From assembly GCF_037325665.1 (NCBI RefSeq), contig NC_090248.1:21472829-21536828 (forward strand): a DNA stretch of 64,000 nt. The letters run 5' to 3'. Within the stretch, counting starts at the first letter, position 1. Each line of letters opens with the position of its first letter. Below the pieces are notes generated by a model, which was given only the letters and a program-made list of their open reading frames with translations, ran no database searches and was not told the DNA's origin. A program made the position numbers and the translations under genes. The DNA comes from Littorina saxatilis. Its lineage: Eukaryota; Mollusca; Gastropoda; Littorinimorpha; Littorinidae. Shown one piece after another: positions 1 to 12,315 of this stretch.

Positions 1-180
1 CCTTCTTAGCGCAACTACTACCCCGCTCTTCTTGTCAATTTCACTGCCTTTGCCATGAGCGGTGGACTGACGATGCTACGAGTATACGGTCTTGCTGAAA
101 AATGGCATTGCGTTCAGTTTCATTCTGTTACTTCGACAGCTACTTGACTAAATATTGTATTTTCGCCTTACGCGACTTGT
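1..180 (-). repeat. Decayed terminal part of Helentron-like repeat
   Basis: This stretch reads, in reverse, like the start of the repeat found whole at 6143-7076. It has the GTCGCGTAAGGCGAAA end (as its complement at about 163-178), a damaged ATTTAGTCAAG motif, and the block with GTTTCATTCTG. It is clearly more diverged than the other four copies and is cut by the window edge. Confidence 0.6.
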
Positions 181-424
181 TTCAATTTTTTTTCTTCCCA
201 AAAACCATATTTTTAAGTTATTTTGCCCCCAAAAAAAAACTTTTTCTTTTTTTTTCTCTCCCCCAAATGCCAAAAAAAAGTCTGGGGTCGCGCGAAAAAA
301 TAGGGTCGGTCGGGATACCGTAAACAGACTATTTTTTTGTTTTGCCTTACAATGTTGGTAAATAGCATTTTATCATTGGGTAATGTTCAACTAAAGTGAT
401 TGACAAGAAGAAGAAGAAGAACTA

Positions 425-1163
425 AAGGCACAGTAAGCCTCCCGTAAACCATCACAGATACATACTGCCATGCTTTTACACACAGTACAAACACCCTTTC
501 ATTTAAACACTCACCACTTGAGAACATCGTAGGTGCCCTCCGTAAAGAGCGAGCAATTTTCAAAGAATTTTAGTTTTGAGTGGGTTATCTTACCCCTGAG
601 CCATCGTGAACCCATGTGATCCAGTTTCCTTTTATTCACAATGTAGTCGTCAGTTTGTGATTTCAATGCGACTCGCTGTAAGCTTATCTGCAATAGCACG
701 TGATTATGTACCTCTGAATCTAAATGCAACAAACGTCTGCGATTCACACGAACTCTAGCGATGGCTTTTGACTGTTCAGGAGGACTGGCGATAGCCATTA
801 CCGTCGTCTGCTACGAGAACCACGACCTTGCGTGACCCTAGCTGCTTCCGGGCTTTTCTTTTTTCAAACTTTCAAAACTTTGAATTGTACTGATCTTGTC
901 TTGATGAAAAAAGAATTCTTTTATGATTTAAGAATGTTTGTGTAACAAGCTGTCAATTTATTATTTAGATTTTAAAAGTTAGGTCTAGCGCCAAAACGCA
1001 CCGTACGATTGTCTGATCAGACAATCCGCAAAATTAAATCTTTGAAAATTGCTGGCTCTTTACGTAGGGCACCTAGGATGTTCTCAAGTGGTGAGTGTTT
1101 AGACGAAAGGGTGTTTGTACTGTGTGTAAAAGCCTGACAGTGTCTGTGATGGTTTACGGGAGG
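425..1163. mobile_element. MITE-like element, AGGCACAGTAAGCC family, older copy
   Basis: The left end carries AGGCACAGTAAGCCTCCCG and the right end carries the complement of the same terminal block (GTGATGGTTTACGGGAGG), giving inverted ends of well over 100 bp. Both arms also share the inner block AATTTTCAAAGA and the GTAGGCACCTAGGATGTTC-like stretch. The right terminus is worn, and the target site reads CTAA on the left. A fresher copy with clear TTAA flanks lies at 34632-35648. No coding capacity was seen. Confidence 0.65.
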
Positions 1164-1169
1164 TGTTGT

Positions 1170-1900
1170 AAATTCATAGCTCACAATCCAGTGGCATTTA
1201 AGCCTCCAATTTTGCAGAACCTGCTCTTGTGAGCATAATGTCATTTTAGATACCTTTGAAGTCATGGAATGAACTGTTCAGATGCCTTTTGTTCACATGG
1301 GTTTTACTTTTAGAAGGAAAACATCGTCACAGCCACCATTTTGAAGGAGGGGTGGCAACTCTGTCGATATTACGTTTCCATTTTCTCATCATTTTCGTCA
1401 ATTAAATGACCAAAATAATTATTTCTTGAAAGTTTTTAGCTCAATCCGTTAATTAATTTCACAATAAATATTCTTTGCATGGGTTGATTAAATTAGGGAC
1501 TTGCATAAAACATAAGTCCAAAATACCACTGGATGGTGAGCAATGAATTTAAAACGCTTAAGTTCAACTTTACCTGTCAGTGTCACAGATGCTCATGCAA
1601 TTTTGCAAAAAGGTTAACTTTTCAGTATGCCGACTAGAATCGGGCATGGGAATTCTCCATGGATCCAAGGAATTCCGAGAAAAGCTACACATTTCCGAGA
1701 GAACAAAAATCGAGAAACAAAAATCGAAAAAGACAATCTGCCTAGTATGACCAATGTCCTCCATAAAACCATCCCTTCATTCAGTGAGATTCCGCCCGTG
1801 TGACTATGAGTCTCTTTGCAAATAGTTCGAAAGAGAATACACTTGTACTTGTGCGACGTTGTAGTTTTATAGAAAACCTGTTCGCCGATCTTGGTATGAA
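1170..1900. other. Unannotated AT-rich spacer
   Basis: I see no conserved exon, tRNA-like box or recognised repeat here. It probably lies in the first intron of TXNL4B or just upstream of it, because the first coding exon of that gene was not found in the window. Confidence 0.4.
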
Positions 1901-1918
1901 AAATAAGCTGCTGTGCGT

Positions 1919-2172
1919 GGGCTCTAGCATAGGCAGCTTGGGATGTATGTATTCCTAGTAGAGTTCCAGTACTTGTCTAGTTTTGACTTGAAGGCGTTGA
2001 CAGTGTCGACTGCTACGACATTGTCTGGTAGGCTATTCCAGTCAAGGACCACTCTCTCTTGTGTCATGAGATGTACTTTGTGGTTTGGTGAACTTGGGCC
2101 TCTGGCTCTGGTAGACTCCCTTCAAGAATTTATAAGTGTCTATCATGTCACCTCTTTGGTGACGGTGCTGGC
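1919..2172 (-). mobile_element. LINE fragment, C-terminal end of a CR1/L2-like reverse transcriptase ORF
   Basis: Read on the minus strand, this encodes RGDMIDTYKFLKGVY, then further on RVVLDWNSLPDNVV and NAFKSKLDKYWN, followed by a stop. These match the well-known C-terminal motifs (RGDMI.TYK and R.V..WN.LP..VV....NSFK..LD) of non-LTR retrotransposons of the CR1/L2/jockey type. Only the last 80 or so residues remain, so it is a 5'-truncated, probably old copy. No target duplication was identified. Confidence 0.7.
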
Positions 2173-2774
2173 AATACACATGGCGAACGATCCGCTGGCG
2201 ATCATAATGTTAAACACAGTTCAGTAGGGTAGTGCAGCCCGCGTGTGTTACTTTTGCACAGTTCAAGTGGCGAACAAAAAGCGGGCAATCATAATTTTGA
2301 ATGCAGATCTATTTTTCATGGCATCCATTTGCGCCGTGATCGAATTAAATGCTGTCTGCATTCACAGCAAAATCTACTTTTGAAATACAACCATTTCTGG
2401 GAATGAAGGTGACAATTGAGATTGATTTATTAGAACGAATGTTGCTGTTTACATGTGTGTAAAGAGTAATTTAATTGTGTTCAGTAATATTAATTCAGTG
2501 AAAGGATTAAAATGATGGTTGCATGGTTGCTGGCAATACATGTACAAGACATGTATTAAATTTGGTCAGTTTTTTTTACTGTGAAAAATTCATGAAAAAT
2601 ACTCCCAGAATGCGCCAGATTGCACAGATTTTAATCTAGATTTAAAAAAAAATTTCGGGACCCTCTGTTCTTCTTATTCTAAAGTCATTTTGATTTTTTT
2701 TGTGGAAAGATCGTAGATCACCACAACAAAGCTCACGAGTTTTTATTCTGAGTCAGTTTTTGAACCTACAAGCA

Positions 2775-3805
2775 GTGCGGATTGAGGACTATATATATAT
2801 ATATATATATATATTATGTACTAGATGATTACCCGCTTCGCCGGGTACCGGCTTCACCGGGAAGAAGTAGAGCCGAATACCGCAGCCTGGGATCCGGCAT
2901 TGCCACACGGAGGAAGGGAGATAATCGCGGCTAGAGGAGACAGAGACAGACAGCGTGGCGGTTCATCACAATCACCTTTGCAGGCGAAGTCCTGTCAAAC
3001 GGGATTGAGAATTTTAGAGCTTATTTCTTAGCCCCATATTATCTGTTGTGGCTTATCAAATGCCAGAACATACAGACAGATAAAAGCCGCTAGACCACAT
3101 CACAAACAGAACTCTACAATACACAGGTTTTTGCCCACACACACACACAAACACACACACACACAGAGAAGCCGTATATGTATATCTATATCTATAAATA
3201 TATAGAGATAGGTGAGAGTGTATTTTTCGCGTGGCTATAAATTGATTCGACCTTTTCACTTTGACAGTAAGAACAACTTACGGGTGCAAGGGAAGCGTTC
3301 TGAACAGCGCAGTGACATTCTAAAAATAGTAACTTAGAAACGGAAATATGGATTGAAGCCACACGAAGGAAGGGAGATAAACGCAAAACACTGGAGAAGA
3401 TAAGGAAGAGTTACTTTTAATGGTGAAATGAACACAAAAACCAAAATCGGTTCAGCGCTGCGCGCTGAGAGCACGTGTTAAAATATCTCATTGATGATAT
3501 TGTGTTCGGGGTGTAGCTGAATACGGTGTTCAAATTTGAAAAAGATCCACCGAGAACTTTGGCTTTGGTGTGTCGGTATTGGGGCCCGGGTAGCTCAGGT
3601 GGAACCAAAATCGGTTCAGCGCTGCGCGCTGAGAGCACGTATTGAAATATCTCATCGACCAGATTTTGTTTCGGGTGTATCTGAATATGGACACCAAATT
3701 TGAAGCAGATCCATCGAGAACTTTGGCCGTGCATGGCGATCAAACACACACACACACACACACACACAGACACAAGTCGTATATATATATAGATAGATAG
3801 TCCCG
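2775..3805. repeat. Interspersed repeat cluster, 'CCCGCTTCGCCGGG' family, copy A
   Basis: The block starts after an (AT)n run with TACCCGCTTCGCCGGGTA, a GC-rich hairpin. It continues through shared modules (AGACCACATCACAAACAGAA, a CA run, a TATA-rich stretch, ATAAATTGATTCGACCTTT, GCGCTGCGCGCTGAGAGCA) and ends in a CA run plus TATATATATAGATAGATAG. The same modules recur at 22379-23027 and 32160-34025. The GCGCTGCGCGCTGAGAGCA module occurs twice here (about 3455 and 3620), so this is two joined units. It is non-coding. Confidence 0.6.
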
Positions 3806-3992
3806 AGGCTTGAAGCAGCATTTATCAACAAACTGCAGTACATGTACTGACCTAAATAATATATGGTCTCCTCTTCTTTTCCTTACTTTGCAACTTATAA
3901 AGAAAACAGCTTATGGAGGAAAGACATATTATTCCTATTTCGCTTTTCTCCACATTTATAAATCAAACTCAAAGCTTGTTTTGTTTGTGCAG

Positions 3993-6935
3993 CTGGCTAA
4001 ATCTGTAGATGACCTTGCCAACATGGCATCCATCTACCTTGTTGATGTGGACAGTGTGCCGATCTATGTCCAGTACTTCGACATCAGTCTCATTCCTGCC
4101 ACCATCTTCTTCTTCAATGGGCAGCACATGAAAGTGGACTGGGGGTAAGTTATCTGTTGAAGTCCTTCTGTAGTACAGTACCCAAGGCAAAATAAAACAA
4201 AAGAAAAAAGGAAAGTCTACTTCGGGTGACAAGCCTAACAAGATTCTAAGGGTAGGTAAGTTGGTAATGTCTTCTCTTTTCTTATTTTATTATTGAGACT
4301 GCATGAGAACCTTTTTTTTTTTATCGAGGCACATAATGTTTTTGTTGTCCAAAACTACTGTGAGTTATGTTCCCTCAATATCAGAGAAGAGTGGCTCAAC
4401 TTTTGTAAGTCTGTCTGCAAATCCTTTTTTTTTTTTAAGGTTGAAAGAAAAAGTTCTGGGATTGAGGCGAAAAAAGTGTCAGCCGGGAAATTGAAACTCT
4501 GCTTTTAAGTTGTAATGCATTATGTGACTTTGCATTATGTGCACTCTGCATTATGTGACTTTTTCATACAACTTATATTTATGATTGAAATTGGCCAGCT
4601 AATTGATTTGTCATCAAAGGTTTAACCTGGCTCCTTCTTTTCCAGCAGCATTGTTTTCTATTTTTGTTGTTGGGCTAATTCTTGTCTTAACCTTGATAAT
4701 GGCATCAGCATCAATATCTTAATTCTTATGTCATCAAACAGAAATCAACTAGATTTTTGTTTGTTGGGCTTCTTCTTATCTTAACCTTGATAATTGTATC
4801 AGCATCAGTATCTTAATTCTTATGTCATCAAACAGAAATCAACTAGATTTTTTGTTTGTTGGGGTTCTTCTTGTCTTAACCTTGATAATTGTATCAGCAT
4901 CAATATCTTAATTCTTATGTCATCAAACAGAAATCAACTAGATTTTTTGTTTGTTGGGGTTCTTCTTGTCTTAACCTTGATAATTGCATCAGCATCAGTA
5001 TCTTAATTCTGATGTCATCAAACAGAAATCAACTAGATTTTTGTTTGTTGGGCTTCCTCTTATCTTAACCTTGATAATTGTATCAGCATCAGTATCTTAA
5101 TTCTTATGTCATCAAACAGAAATCAACTAGATTTTTGAGTCACTTGAGAAAAAGTGACTCTATGTAATCGGTCAGTGTTAGTCTGTCCGGCTGGCCGTCC
5201 GGCCGGCCGGCCGGCCGGCCGGCCGTCCGTAGACACCACCTTAACGTTGGACTTTTCTCGGAAACTATCAAAGCGATCGGGCTCATATTTTGTTTAGTCG
5301 TGACCTCCAATGACCTCTACACTTTAACGATGGTTTCGTTGACCTTTGACCTTTTTCAAGGTCACAGGTCAGCGTCAAAGGAAAAATTAGACATTTTATA
5401 TCTTTGACAAAGTTCATCGGATTTGATTGAAACTTTGTAGGATTATTCTTTACATCAAAGTATTTACATCTGTAACCTTTTACGAACGTTATCAGAAAAA
5501 CAAGGGAGATAACTAGCCTTTTCTGTTCGGCAACACACAACTTAACGTTGGGCTTTTCTCGGAAACTATAAAAGTGACCGGGCTCAAATTTTATGTGAAC
5601 GTGACTCATTGTGTTGTGAATAGCAATTTCTTCCTGTCCATCTGATGCCTCATATAATATTCAGAACTGCGAAAGTGACTCGATCGAGCGTTTGCTCTTC
5701 TTTTCTATTTTTGTTGTTGGGCTAATTCTTGTCTTAACCTTGATAATGGCATCAGCATCAATATCTTAATTCTTATGTCATCAAACAGAAATCAACTAGA
5801 TTTTTTGTTTGTTGGGGTTCTTCTTGTCTTAACCTTGATAATTGCATCAGCATCAGTATCTTAATTCTTATGTCATCGAACGGAAATGAACTCGATTTTT
5901 GATCGTGTTTACTTTTTAAATGAATATTTCTCTTGTTTGTGACACAAGAATTATCCTATCAACAAGATGACTGTGGGTGAGATGAACAAAGTGGAAAAAC
6001 AAAAGAAACCCGTTCTAACCAATACAAAGACAGCACACACAAAGAAATGTGTTTCTTTGTGTGCTGGTATTGGTGAGTGTAGATTTCTTTTGTTTTTGAA
6101 CAAGAATTATAACTATTAGTTTCATGGGGGGAAACATGAAACAAGTCGCGTAAGGCGAAATTACTACATTTAGTCAAGCTGTGGAACTCACAGAATGAAA
6201 CTGAACGCACTGCATTTTTTCACAATGACCGTAGTCCGCCGCTCGTGCAAAACGCAGTGAAACTGACGAGCCTGTTTAGCGCGGTGGTAGTGGTTTCGCT
6301 GTGCTGCATAAGCACGCTTTTCTGTACCTCTCTTCGTTATAACTTTCTGAGTGTGTTTTTAATCCAAACATATCATATCTATATGTTTTTGGAATCAGGA
6401 ACCGACAAGGAATAAGTTGAAATTGTTTTTAAATCGATTTCGGAAGTTTAATTTTGATCATAATTTTTATATTTTTAATATATAGAGCTTGTTTTTAATC
6501 CGAATATAACATATTTATATTTTTTTGGAATCAGAAAATGATGAAGAATAAGATGAACGTAATTTTGGATCGTTTTATAAAAAAAAATTTAATTACAATT
6601 TTCAGATTTTTAATGACCAAAGTCATTAATTAATTTTGTAGCCACCAAGCTGAAATGCAATACCAAAGTCCGGCCTTCGTCGAAGATGGCTTTACAAAAA
6701 TTTCAATCAATTTGATTGAAAAATGAGGGTGTGACAGTGCCGCCTCAACTTTTACAAAAAGCCGGATATGACGTCATCAAAGACATTTATCCAAAAAATG
6801 GAAAAAAATGTCTGGGGATATCATACTCAGGAACTCTCATGTAAAATTTCATAAAGATCGGTCCAGTAGTTTACTCTGAATCGCTCTACACACGTACACA
6901 CAGACACACACAGACACACAGACACACCGTGACAA

Positions 6936-7010
<75 letters not shown>

Positions 7011-7398
7011 ACGACCCTCGTCTCGATTCCCCCTCTATGTTAAAACATTTAGTCATAACTTGACTAAATGTAAAAAGAGAACAATGACAAACAAACAGAT
7101 TCAGCTGTTGTCTGTATTATTCTGATTCCTTAAGATGTATGTGTGTGTGTGGTACCGTGTGTGTGTGTGTGTGGGAGTGTGTGTTCGCAGACTAATATTT
7201 ATCATTCTTCTTCTGTTCCATTGTGTTCACAGAACTCCAGACCACACCAAGTTCATTGGCAGCTTCAAGAAGAAACAAGATTTCATCGACGTGGTGGAGG
7301 TGATCTTCCGTGGAGCCATGAAGGGAAAGATGATGGTGATGAGTCCCCTTGATCCAAGAGATGTTCCGAAATATGAACTCATTTACAAAGACATATGA
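3993..7398 (+). CDS. TXNL4B: Thioredoxin-like protein 4B (Dim1 family), 3' part
   Basis: TXNL4B is a nuclear Dim1-family thioredoxin-fold protein linked to pre-mRNA splicing. Two coding exons are visible: 3993-4144 (acceptor TTTGTGCAG, donor GTAAGT) and 7233-7398 (acceptor GTTCACAG, stop TGA). They join in frame through a split glycine codon. The first reads [10 protein letters not shown], then [20 protein letters not shown], and the second [17 protein letters not shown], ending in ELIYKDI. This follows human TXNL4B from about residue 46 to the end (149 residues), and it is much closer to TXNL4B than to TXNL4A, especially in FNGQHMKVD and PDHTKF. The first exon, about 45 residues, was not found between 1 and 3992 and probably lies left of the window. 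The 3.1 kb intron holds a 95 bp minisatellite and a Helentron-like repeat. Confidence 0.92.
4657..5900 (+). repeat. Minisatellite, 94-95 bp unit, about seven copies, interrupted
   Basis: The unit contains CTTAACCTTGATAAT, ATCAGCATCA and GTCATCAAACAGAAATCAAC. The AACCTTGATAAT core occurs at 4689, 4783, 4878, 4973 and 5067, then again at 5736 and 5831, so the period is 94-95 bp. Units differ by only a few bases. The array is split by a 560 bp unrelated repeat (5136-5695). The first unit after the break opens with the same TTTTCTATTTTTGTTG as the first unit of the array. It lies in a TXNL4B intron. Confidence 0.85.
5136..5695. repeat. Interspersed repeat inserted in the minisatellite (GAGTCACTTGAG... 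family)
   Basis: The block begins GAGTCACTTGAGAAAAAGTG and ends GAAAGTGACTCGATCGAGCG, so AGTGACTC-type motifs sit at both ends. Inside are a GGCC-rich run (CCGGCCGGCCGG), a module used twice (TTAACGTTGG then CTTTTCTCGGAAACTAT at about 5230 and 5540) and several TGACCTTTGACC / AAGGTCA motifs. A related GGTCA-rich repeat lies at 30890-31735. No ORF of note. Confidence 0.6.
6143..7076 (+). mobile_element. Helentron-like non-autonomous repeat, copy 1
   Basis: The left end is AAGTCGCGTAAGGCGAAATT followed by ACATTTAGTCAAG. The right end is a near-perfect hairpin, ACATTTAGTCA, a short loop, then TTGACTAAATGT, followed by a short A run. ATTTAGTCAAG near the left end is thus inverted relative to the right end. 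A long CA microsatellite sits close to the right end. Short subterminal inverted repeats, a 3' hairpin and an internal microsatellite are the build of Helentron-associated elements (HINE/DINE-1 type). The family assignment is inference; the repeat itself is certain, with four other copies in this window. Confidence 0.6.
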
Positions 7399-7797
7399 AG
7401 GAGATGATCTCATCCATAATGACACATTGAGGAAGTCTCGAAAAATGACTTATAATGAACCCCTTTGACCCTTGAGATCTTGCGAAATACAAAGTCATCT
7501 ACATGTACAAAGACACACGAAGAAGAGAATCTCGTCTTAAAAGATGCATCTTTAAGAAGTCTCCAAGAATGATGTTACGACTGGCCTGTTTGTGTGTTGC
7601 AAAATCTCTTTTGCTTGATGCAAGACCAGTGCCATTTTTACTGACATTTTGCTGAGACTTACAGTACATTGAGTCGTACCGTGGGTTGCTGGTTACTGCT
7701 CAAGATTTTATTTTGGGACTGTCTTTGGCTCTAGCCAATCCTTCTTGCTTTTGCCAGGAGATTTGCTCGCTTAGTAATCTCTGTGGTTTTTGTGCTT

Positions 7798-10070
7798 TTA
7801 ACCCATTAATGCCTGAATTTTTTTTTAAATTTTTTTTCTGTTTGTTTGATGTCAAATGATATTTGTAGGTCATATGTAACTGTCATTTGGATGATTTTGG
7901 CACGTGCTGTGATTTATATGCTATAAAGAGACCGTCCTCATATGAGGACGCTAGGCACGAGTGGGCACGGGTAAATAACAAGACCAAAATAAGACAATTT
8001 CTTGCAAAACACATTGGACATCTTTAATTTCTTGCATCAGCAAACTGTGAACAGTTGAATGTGTGAACATAACAGTAAAAAAATAATAAAAATATGAAAA
8101 CTGTCTCTTTGCATGTTCAAATTGGTGATAATTTGGCGCTTTTTTCGAGAATTTATCCGGCCTGTGCACTTCACCAGAGAGACCGGGAAAATGTAAATAA
8201 GTAAACTCATACTTCTTTAGAACTTGACTAGCAGTACAGGACTTTAGCACTTGACTAGCGGTACAGGACTTTAGCACTTGTCTAGCAGTACAGGGATGAT
8301 CGTTTTAATCCTTGACTAGGACAACAGAAGTCAACAATTGGAACTGTATAGTTCACTCAGTGTGAAATTGCTCAAAGCATTTCACGTGCACTCCAACGCC
8401 GCATTTTCTACACTTTTGTCTGCATTTCTTGTGACAGAGTGCACAGCGGATTTGCTTGTCGATCCACTGTACCACGTGGTCTCTCCCATCGAAGCGTACA
8501 GCTCTGGAAACTCTACGCCGGTCAAGTTGTGGAGTGTGGCCATGTGGACGACCAACAGGTGGGGGTTGTGCTGCTTTGGCCAAATAGTTTTTGACAATGG
8601 CACGGCGAACTGCAAGCAGGTCCAGTAGAGTGTTGGTCGCTGCAGCTGTGTGTCGATACAGAAGCCATGCCTGTTGCACGCTAACATCTACAATGTAAGC
8701 AAAAATAGGCCACCACCACTTTTTGGTTCTTATGGCGATTCTGTACGTGTCCACATTTTGGTCCATTCGGTCGACACCACCCATGGTCTTGTTGTAGTGG
8801 GAGATCAGAAACGGTTGACCGATCTGCACTCTCTGGTGAGCAGATCTGGACCAACGGCTGGCTGTCTGAACAGGATGGATGCCCACACAGTTGGATATGA
8901 CGTTCACCACGCTGTTGTCATTCCAGCGAACTGCAACGAATCCGCTCTTGTCATCTGTGAAATAGTCGTAAGTGCCTCAGCTTGCTTTCTGCATGTCTTT
9001 GACGTTCTTGAGTGGACAATCTTCCATGCGGTTGGACCTAATTGTCCCTGTGCATCCGATGCCTTCTGATGTCAGATGGTCAACTAGTTTCATCGAGGTA
9101 AAAAGATTGTCAAACGTCAGATGGTATGCATCATTCCCCTGGATTTTGGAGATCAAATCAACGACCACTGAGCCTCCCATCCCCAATCCTGGACACTCGG
9201 CAACCTGCTGGCCTTTCGCACCTTGGCATGGTTCGAGCTGAACCACATATATCCAAGAGGGGTAGCCAGGACCCAGAACTTGTAGCCAAAGCGTATTGGC
9301 TTCCCCCTGATAAACTGTCTGCATCCATGACGGCCATAGTACGGAACCATACTTTCGTCAATGCTGAGGCTATGTTGCTTGACAAAGTTGTTGAGGCCTT
9401 CCATCTGGAACAATAATCGTTGCTGAGGCATTTGCTGACAGCTGTCTTCCATTCAGGTTTTCAACAGCCGGACCCTCTTCTTCATCACCACTATCCTCAT
9501 CCGTGAGCGTGTCCACTGGTGGAGGCTCTATGAAGACATCTGCTCGATGGAGGTAGTTGGTTTCCTCCAGCATGTCCAGCACTTCATTGACACTATATCT
9601 GCCGAAAGAAATATACTGAGTGACTATCATGCTGAGTTACTATCATGCTAAATGACTCTAAAAACCTGTGACCGTTCGTGCCTAGCGTCCTCATATGAGG
9701 ACGCCGCTTTGATTACTCATTATCACTAAAACACAAAATATTCAGACAAACTGAAAAACTTAGTTTCTAAAATGGTATTGAAGAACAATTTCACTTATGT
9801 AATGTTATTAAAAAAGTAAAGAATGAAAGAGTTATTTGCTAACCTTTTGGGTGGTGACGTTTTGGTGGTTTCACACAGCACATGTGTAATCCAAAATGGC
9901 TGCTGCTGGAAGCTATGGATGGGAAGAAACTCTAGCACGCAATGTTTGCTTCAGACTACTCCCCCTTGATATGTGTGTTATAAAAAAATGAGTCATTCAC
10001 TTATTGGCTCTGACAGAAATGCCTAAATTCGAGGTGTCCTCATATGAGGACGCTAGGCAATAAATTGTTA
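7798..10070 (-). mobile_element. piggyBac-like DNA transposon, decayed
   Basis: The left boundary is TTAA followed by CCCATTAATGCC at 7798-7813, as expected for a TTAA-inserting piggyBac element. The right boundary near 10070 is a worn inverted match (GGCAATAAATTGTTA). Within it lie a broken transposase on the minus strand and three copies of a CATATG-centred palindrome, GCGTCCTCATATGAGGACGC in its fullest form: at 7933, 9685 and 10036. The two copies flanking the transposase extend into an inverted pair sharing TCGTGCCTAGCG. Length, about 2.27 kb, is typical of the family. Confidence 0.75.
8353..9630 (-). pseudogene. piggyBac transposase pseudogene
   Basis: The minus-strand translation runs from an acidic N-terminus (VDTLTDEDSGDEEEG) through [20 protein letters not shown] and LTFDNLFTSMKL to NKTMGGVDRMDQNVDTYR. 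These hold the three aspartates expected of piggyBac transposases. The C-terminus is a cysteine-rich finger (CALCHKKCRQKCRKC). The reading frame changes near 9400 and again near 9220, and an in-frame stop near 8975 replaces the residue before GTYDYFTDD. The region between the acidic start and the first aspartate motif is only about 90 residues, far short of normal, so an internal deletion is likely. The copy should be inactive. Confidence 0.85.
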
Positions 10071-10280
10071 TAGGAGGAGGGAACCTTGTTAGGGGGAGGA
10101 GGGGGCAGATTGGGAGACCGATGCCTTATAGACATTAATGTGCATTCAGAGGTGCATGCAAGGCTTAATTCATCAAAGCTTTCAGTTTGGATGCTTTTAT
10201 TAACAGGCTCTAGTCTTTCACTGCTGTTGTTGTATACATGTACTTGTATTTTTCATGTGATACAGTCAGATTTAAAAACA

Positions 10281-11096
10281 AGTCGCGTAAGGCAAAATTA
10301 CTACATTTAGTCAAGCTGTGGAACTCACAGAATGAAACTGAACGTAGTCCGCCGCTAGTGCAAAAGGCAGTGAAAGTGACGAGCCTGTTTGGCGCGGTAG
10401 CGGTTGCGCTGTGCTTCATAGCACGCTTTACTGTACCTCTCTCTTCGTTTTAACTTTCTGAGCGTGTTTTTAATCCAAACATATCATATCTATATGTTTT
10501 TGGAATCAGGAACCGACAAGGAATAAGATGGAATAGTTTTTAAAACGATTTCGGAAGTTTAATTTTGATCATAATTTTTATATTTTTAATTTTCAGAGCT
10601 TGTTTTTAATCCAAATATAACATATTTATATGTTTTTGGAATCAGAAAATGATGAAGAATAAGATGAAGGTAAATTTGGATCGTTTTATAAAAATTTTTT
10701 TTTTACAATTTTCAGATTTTTAATGACCAAAGTCATTAATTAATTTTTAAGCCACCAAACTGAAATGCAATACCGAAGTCCGGCCTTTGTCGAAGATTGC
10801 TGGGCCAAAATTTCAATCAATTTGATTGAAAAATGAGGGTGTGACAGTGCCGCCTCAACTTTTACAAAACGCCGGATATGACGTCATCAAAGACATTTAT
10901 CCAAAAAAAGAAAAAAACGTCCGGGGATATCATTCCCAGGAACTCTCATGTCAAATTTCATAAAGATCGGTCCAGTAGTTTTGTCTGAATCGCTCTACAC
11001 ACACACACAGACAGACACACACACATACACCACGACCCTCGTTTCGATTCCCCCTCTATGTTAAAACATTTAGTCAAAACTTGACTAAATGTAAAA
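10281..11096 (+). mobile_element. Helentron-like repeat, copy 2
   Basis: It has the same ends as copy 1: GTCGCGTAAGGC on the left and the ACATTTAGTCA hairpin plus GTAAAAAG on the right. The CA run is short here, about ten repeats in pieces, so the length difference from copy 1 is largely microsatellite. It begins about 210 bp right of the piggyBac element. Confidence 0.65.
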
Positions 11097-12262
11097 AGAC
11101 TAAATAATTGCTGTATATATATGAGTGAAAAAGGATGTTGTTAAGCCTTTCTGTGTTCAGTATGGAGGAGATCGAGAGTCGCTGGTTGAGTATACTCTGC
11201 ATCTGTCACAATATTATTTCCTCCATTGAGAGCCCTAGAGACATTGTGGTTAGAGAACGTATATCTCTCTCGCAGACGGACCGGGTTCGATCGATCCCTG
11301 CACAATGCGTATCAGTATAAAAATAAACACTTTCCGTAACCACATGCTGGAAATGAATCTCAATAATCATGAGTCTTATGTGATTGTGTTTGTGAAAAGG
11401 TAAAGGCGGTCCTTACAAGGAGAGCGAAGTCGACTTCGCGAAGTCTTTTTACAGAAAACTCATGCAGTGCTAAATCTTCGTGCGGCCAGCTTTGTGAAGT
11501 GTTCTCCGCATACTCGATTTTGCCCAGTTAAGGACAGGCGTAAGGCACGTCTCTCGATTGGAAAGTGGTAATTTGGCGAATTGTCAAATCTTCAGTGTCG
11601 TTCATGGATTCCTTAAAATGGCAGAGAAGGGTATAGATTATTTAGCGTACGTAGTATAGTTGTTCACTAACTAAGCAGGGTGGATGAAGGCTTTTGCTGT
11701 GATGCAGGAGTGAGAGACTGGGTGTGTGTGTGGTTAATGTTGTCTGCCTTGCAATTAGGTGGTGCTTCATGCAAATAATAAAAGGAACTTATAATTGCGA
11801 TTTAAGTGTGTTTGACATCCTAGCTCTCTCTTAATTTATCCCTCTCTGTCTCTGTATTTGTCACTGTCATGTGCGAGAGTGTGCATCAGTGTGTGTATGT
11901 GTACACTTGCAATAAGCAGTAAATTGGGAGAAAAATAACCCACAACAAATATACACACACACTCTCACAATGAAATTAAAGGAGGATGAAAAACAAGACA
12001 TGGGTGACTGGCAATCTCTAGTGTGGTGAAGAGAATGGGGTTGGGCGTGCTGTATGTGTTTTGTTCTTGATGTTTTTTTACGCGCACACGTGTGTGTGTG
12101 TGCGTGCGTGCAGATCATTCATCCACACCCTTCATGCCCTATGCCACTGCCAGCCTTGTGTCTGGGCAGCACATCGGTCTACGGGAAATAACCACTCTTT
12201 GAGCTTCCTTGTATGAATTGCTTCCCTTTGCTTTTGTACCGTAGGATCTATACGGTCTTGCA
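11097..12262. other. Spacer with one weak tRNA-like motif
   Basis: No exon is recognisable. Around 11240-11310, GGTTAGAGAACG and then GGGTTCGATCGATCCC resemble the A and B boxes of a tRNA-derived SINE head, but no body follows. GT runs appear near 11890 and 12090. Confidence 0.3.
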
Positions 12263-12272
12263 CAGGGGCGGA

Positions 12273-12315
<43 letters not shown>

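Noticed and set aside
8338-9416. Plus-strand ORFs of up to 139 codons in the piggyBac region
   Set aside because: They are antisense shadows of the minus-strand transposase remnant.
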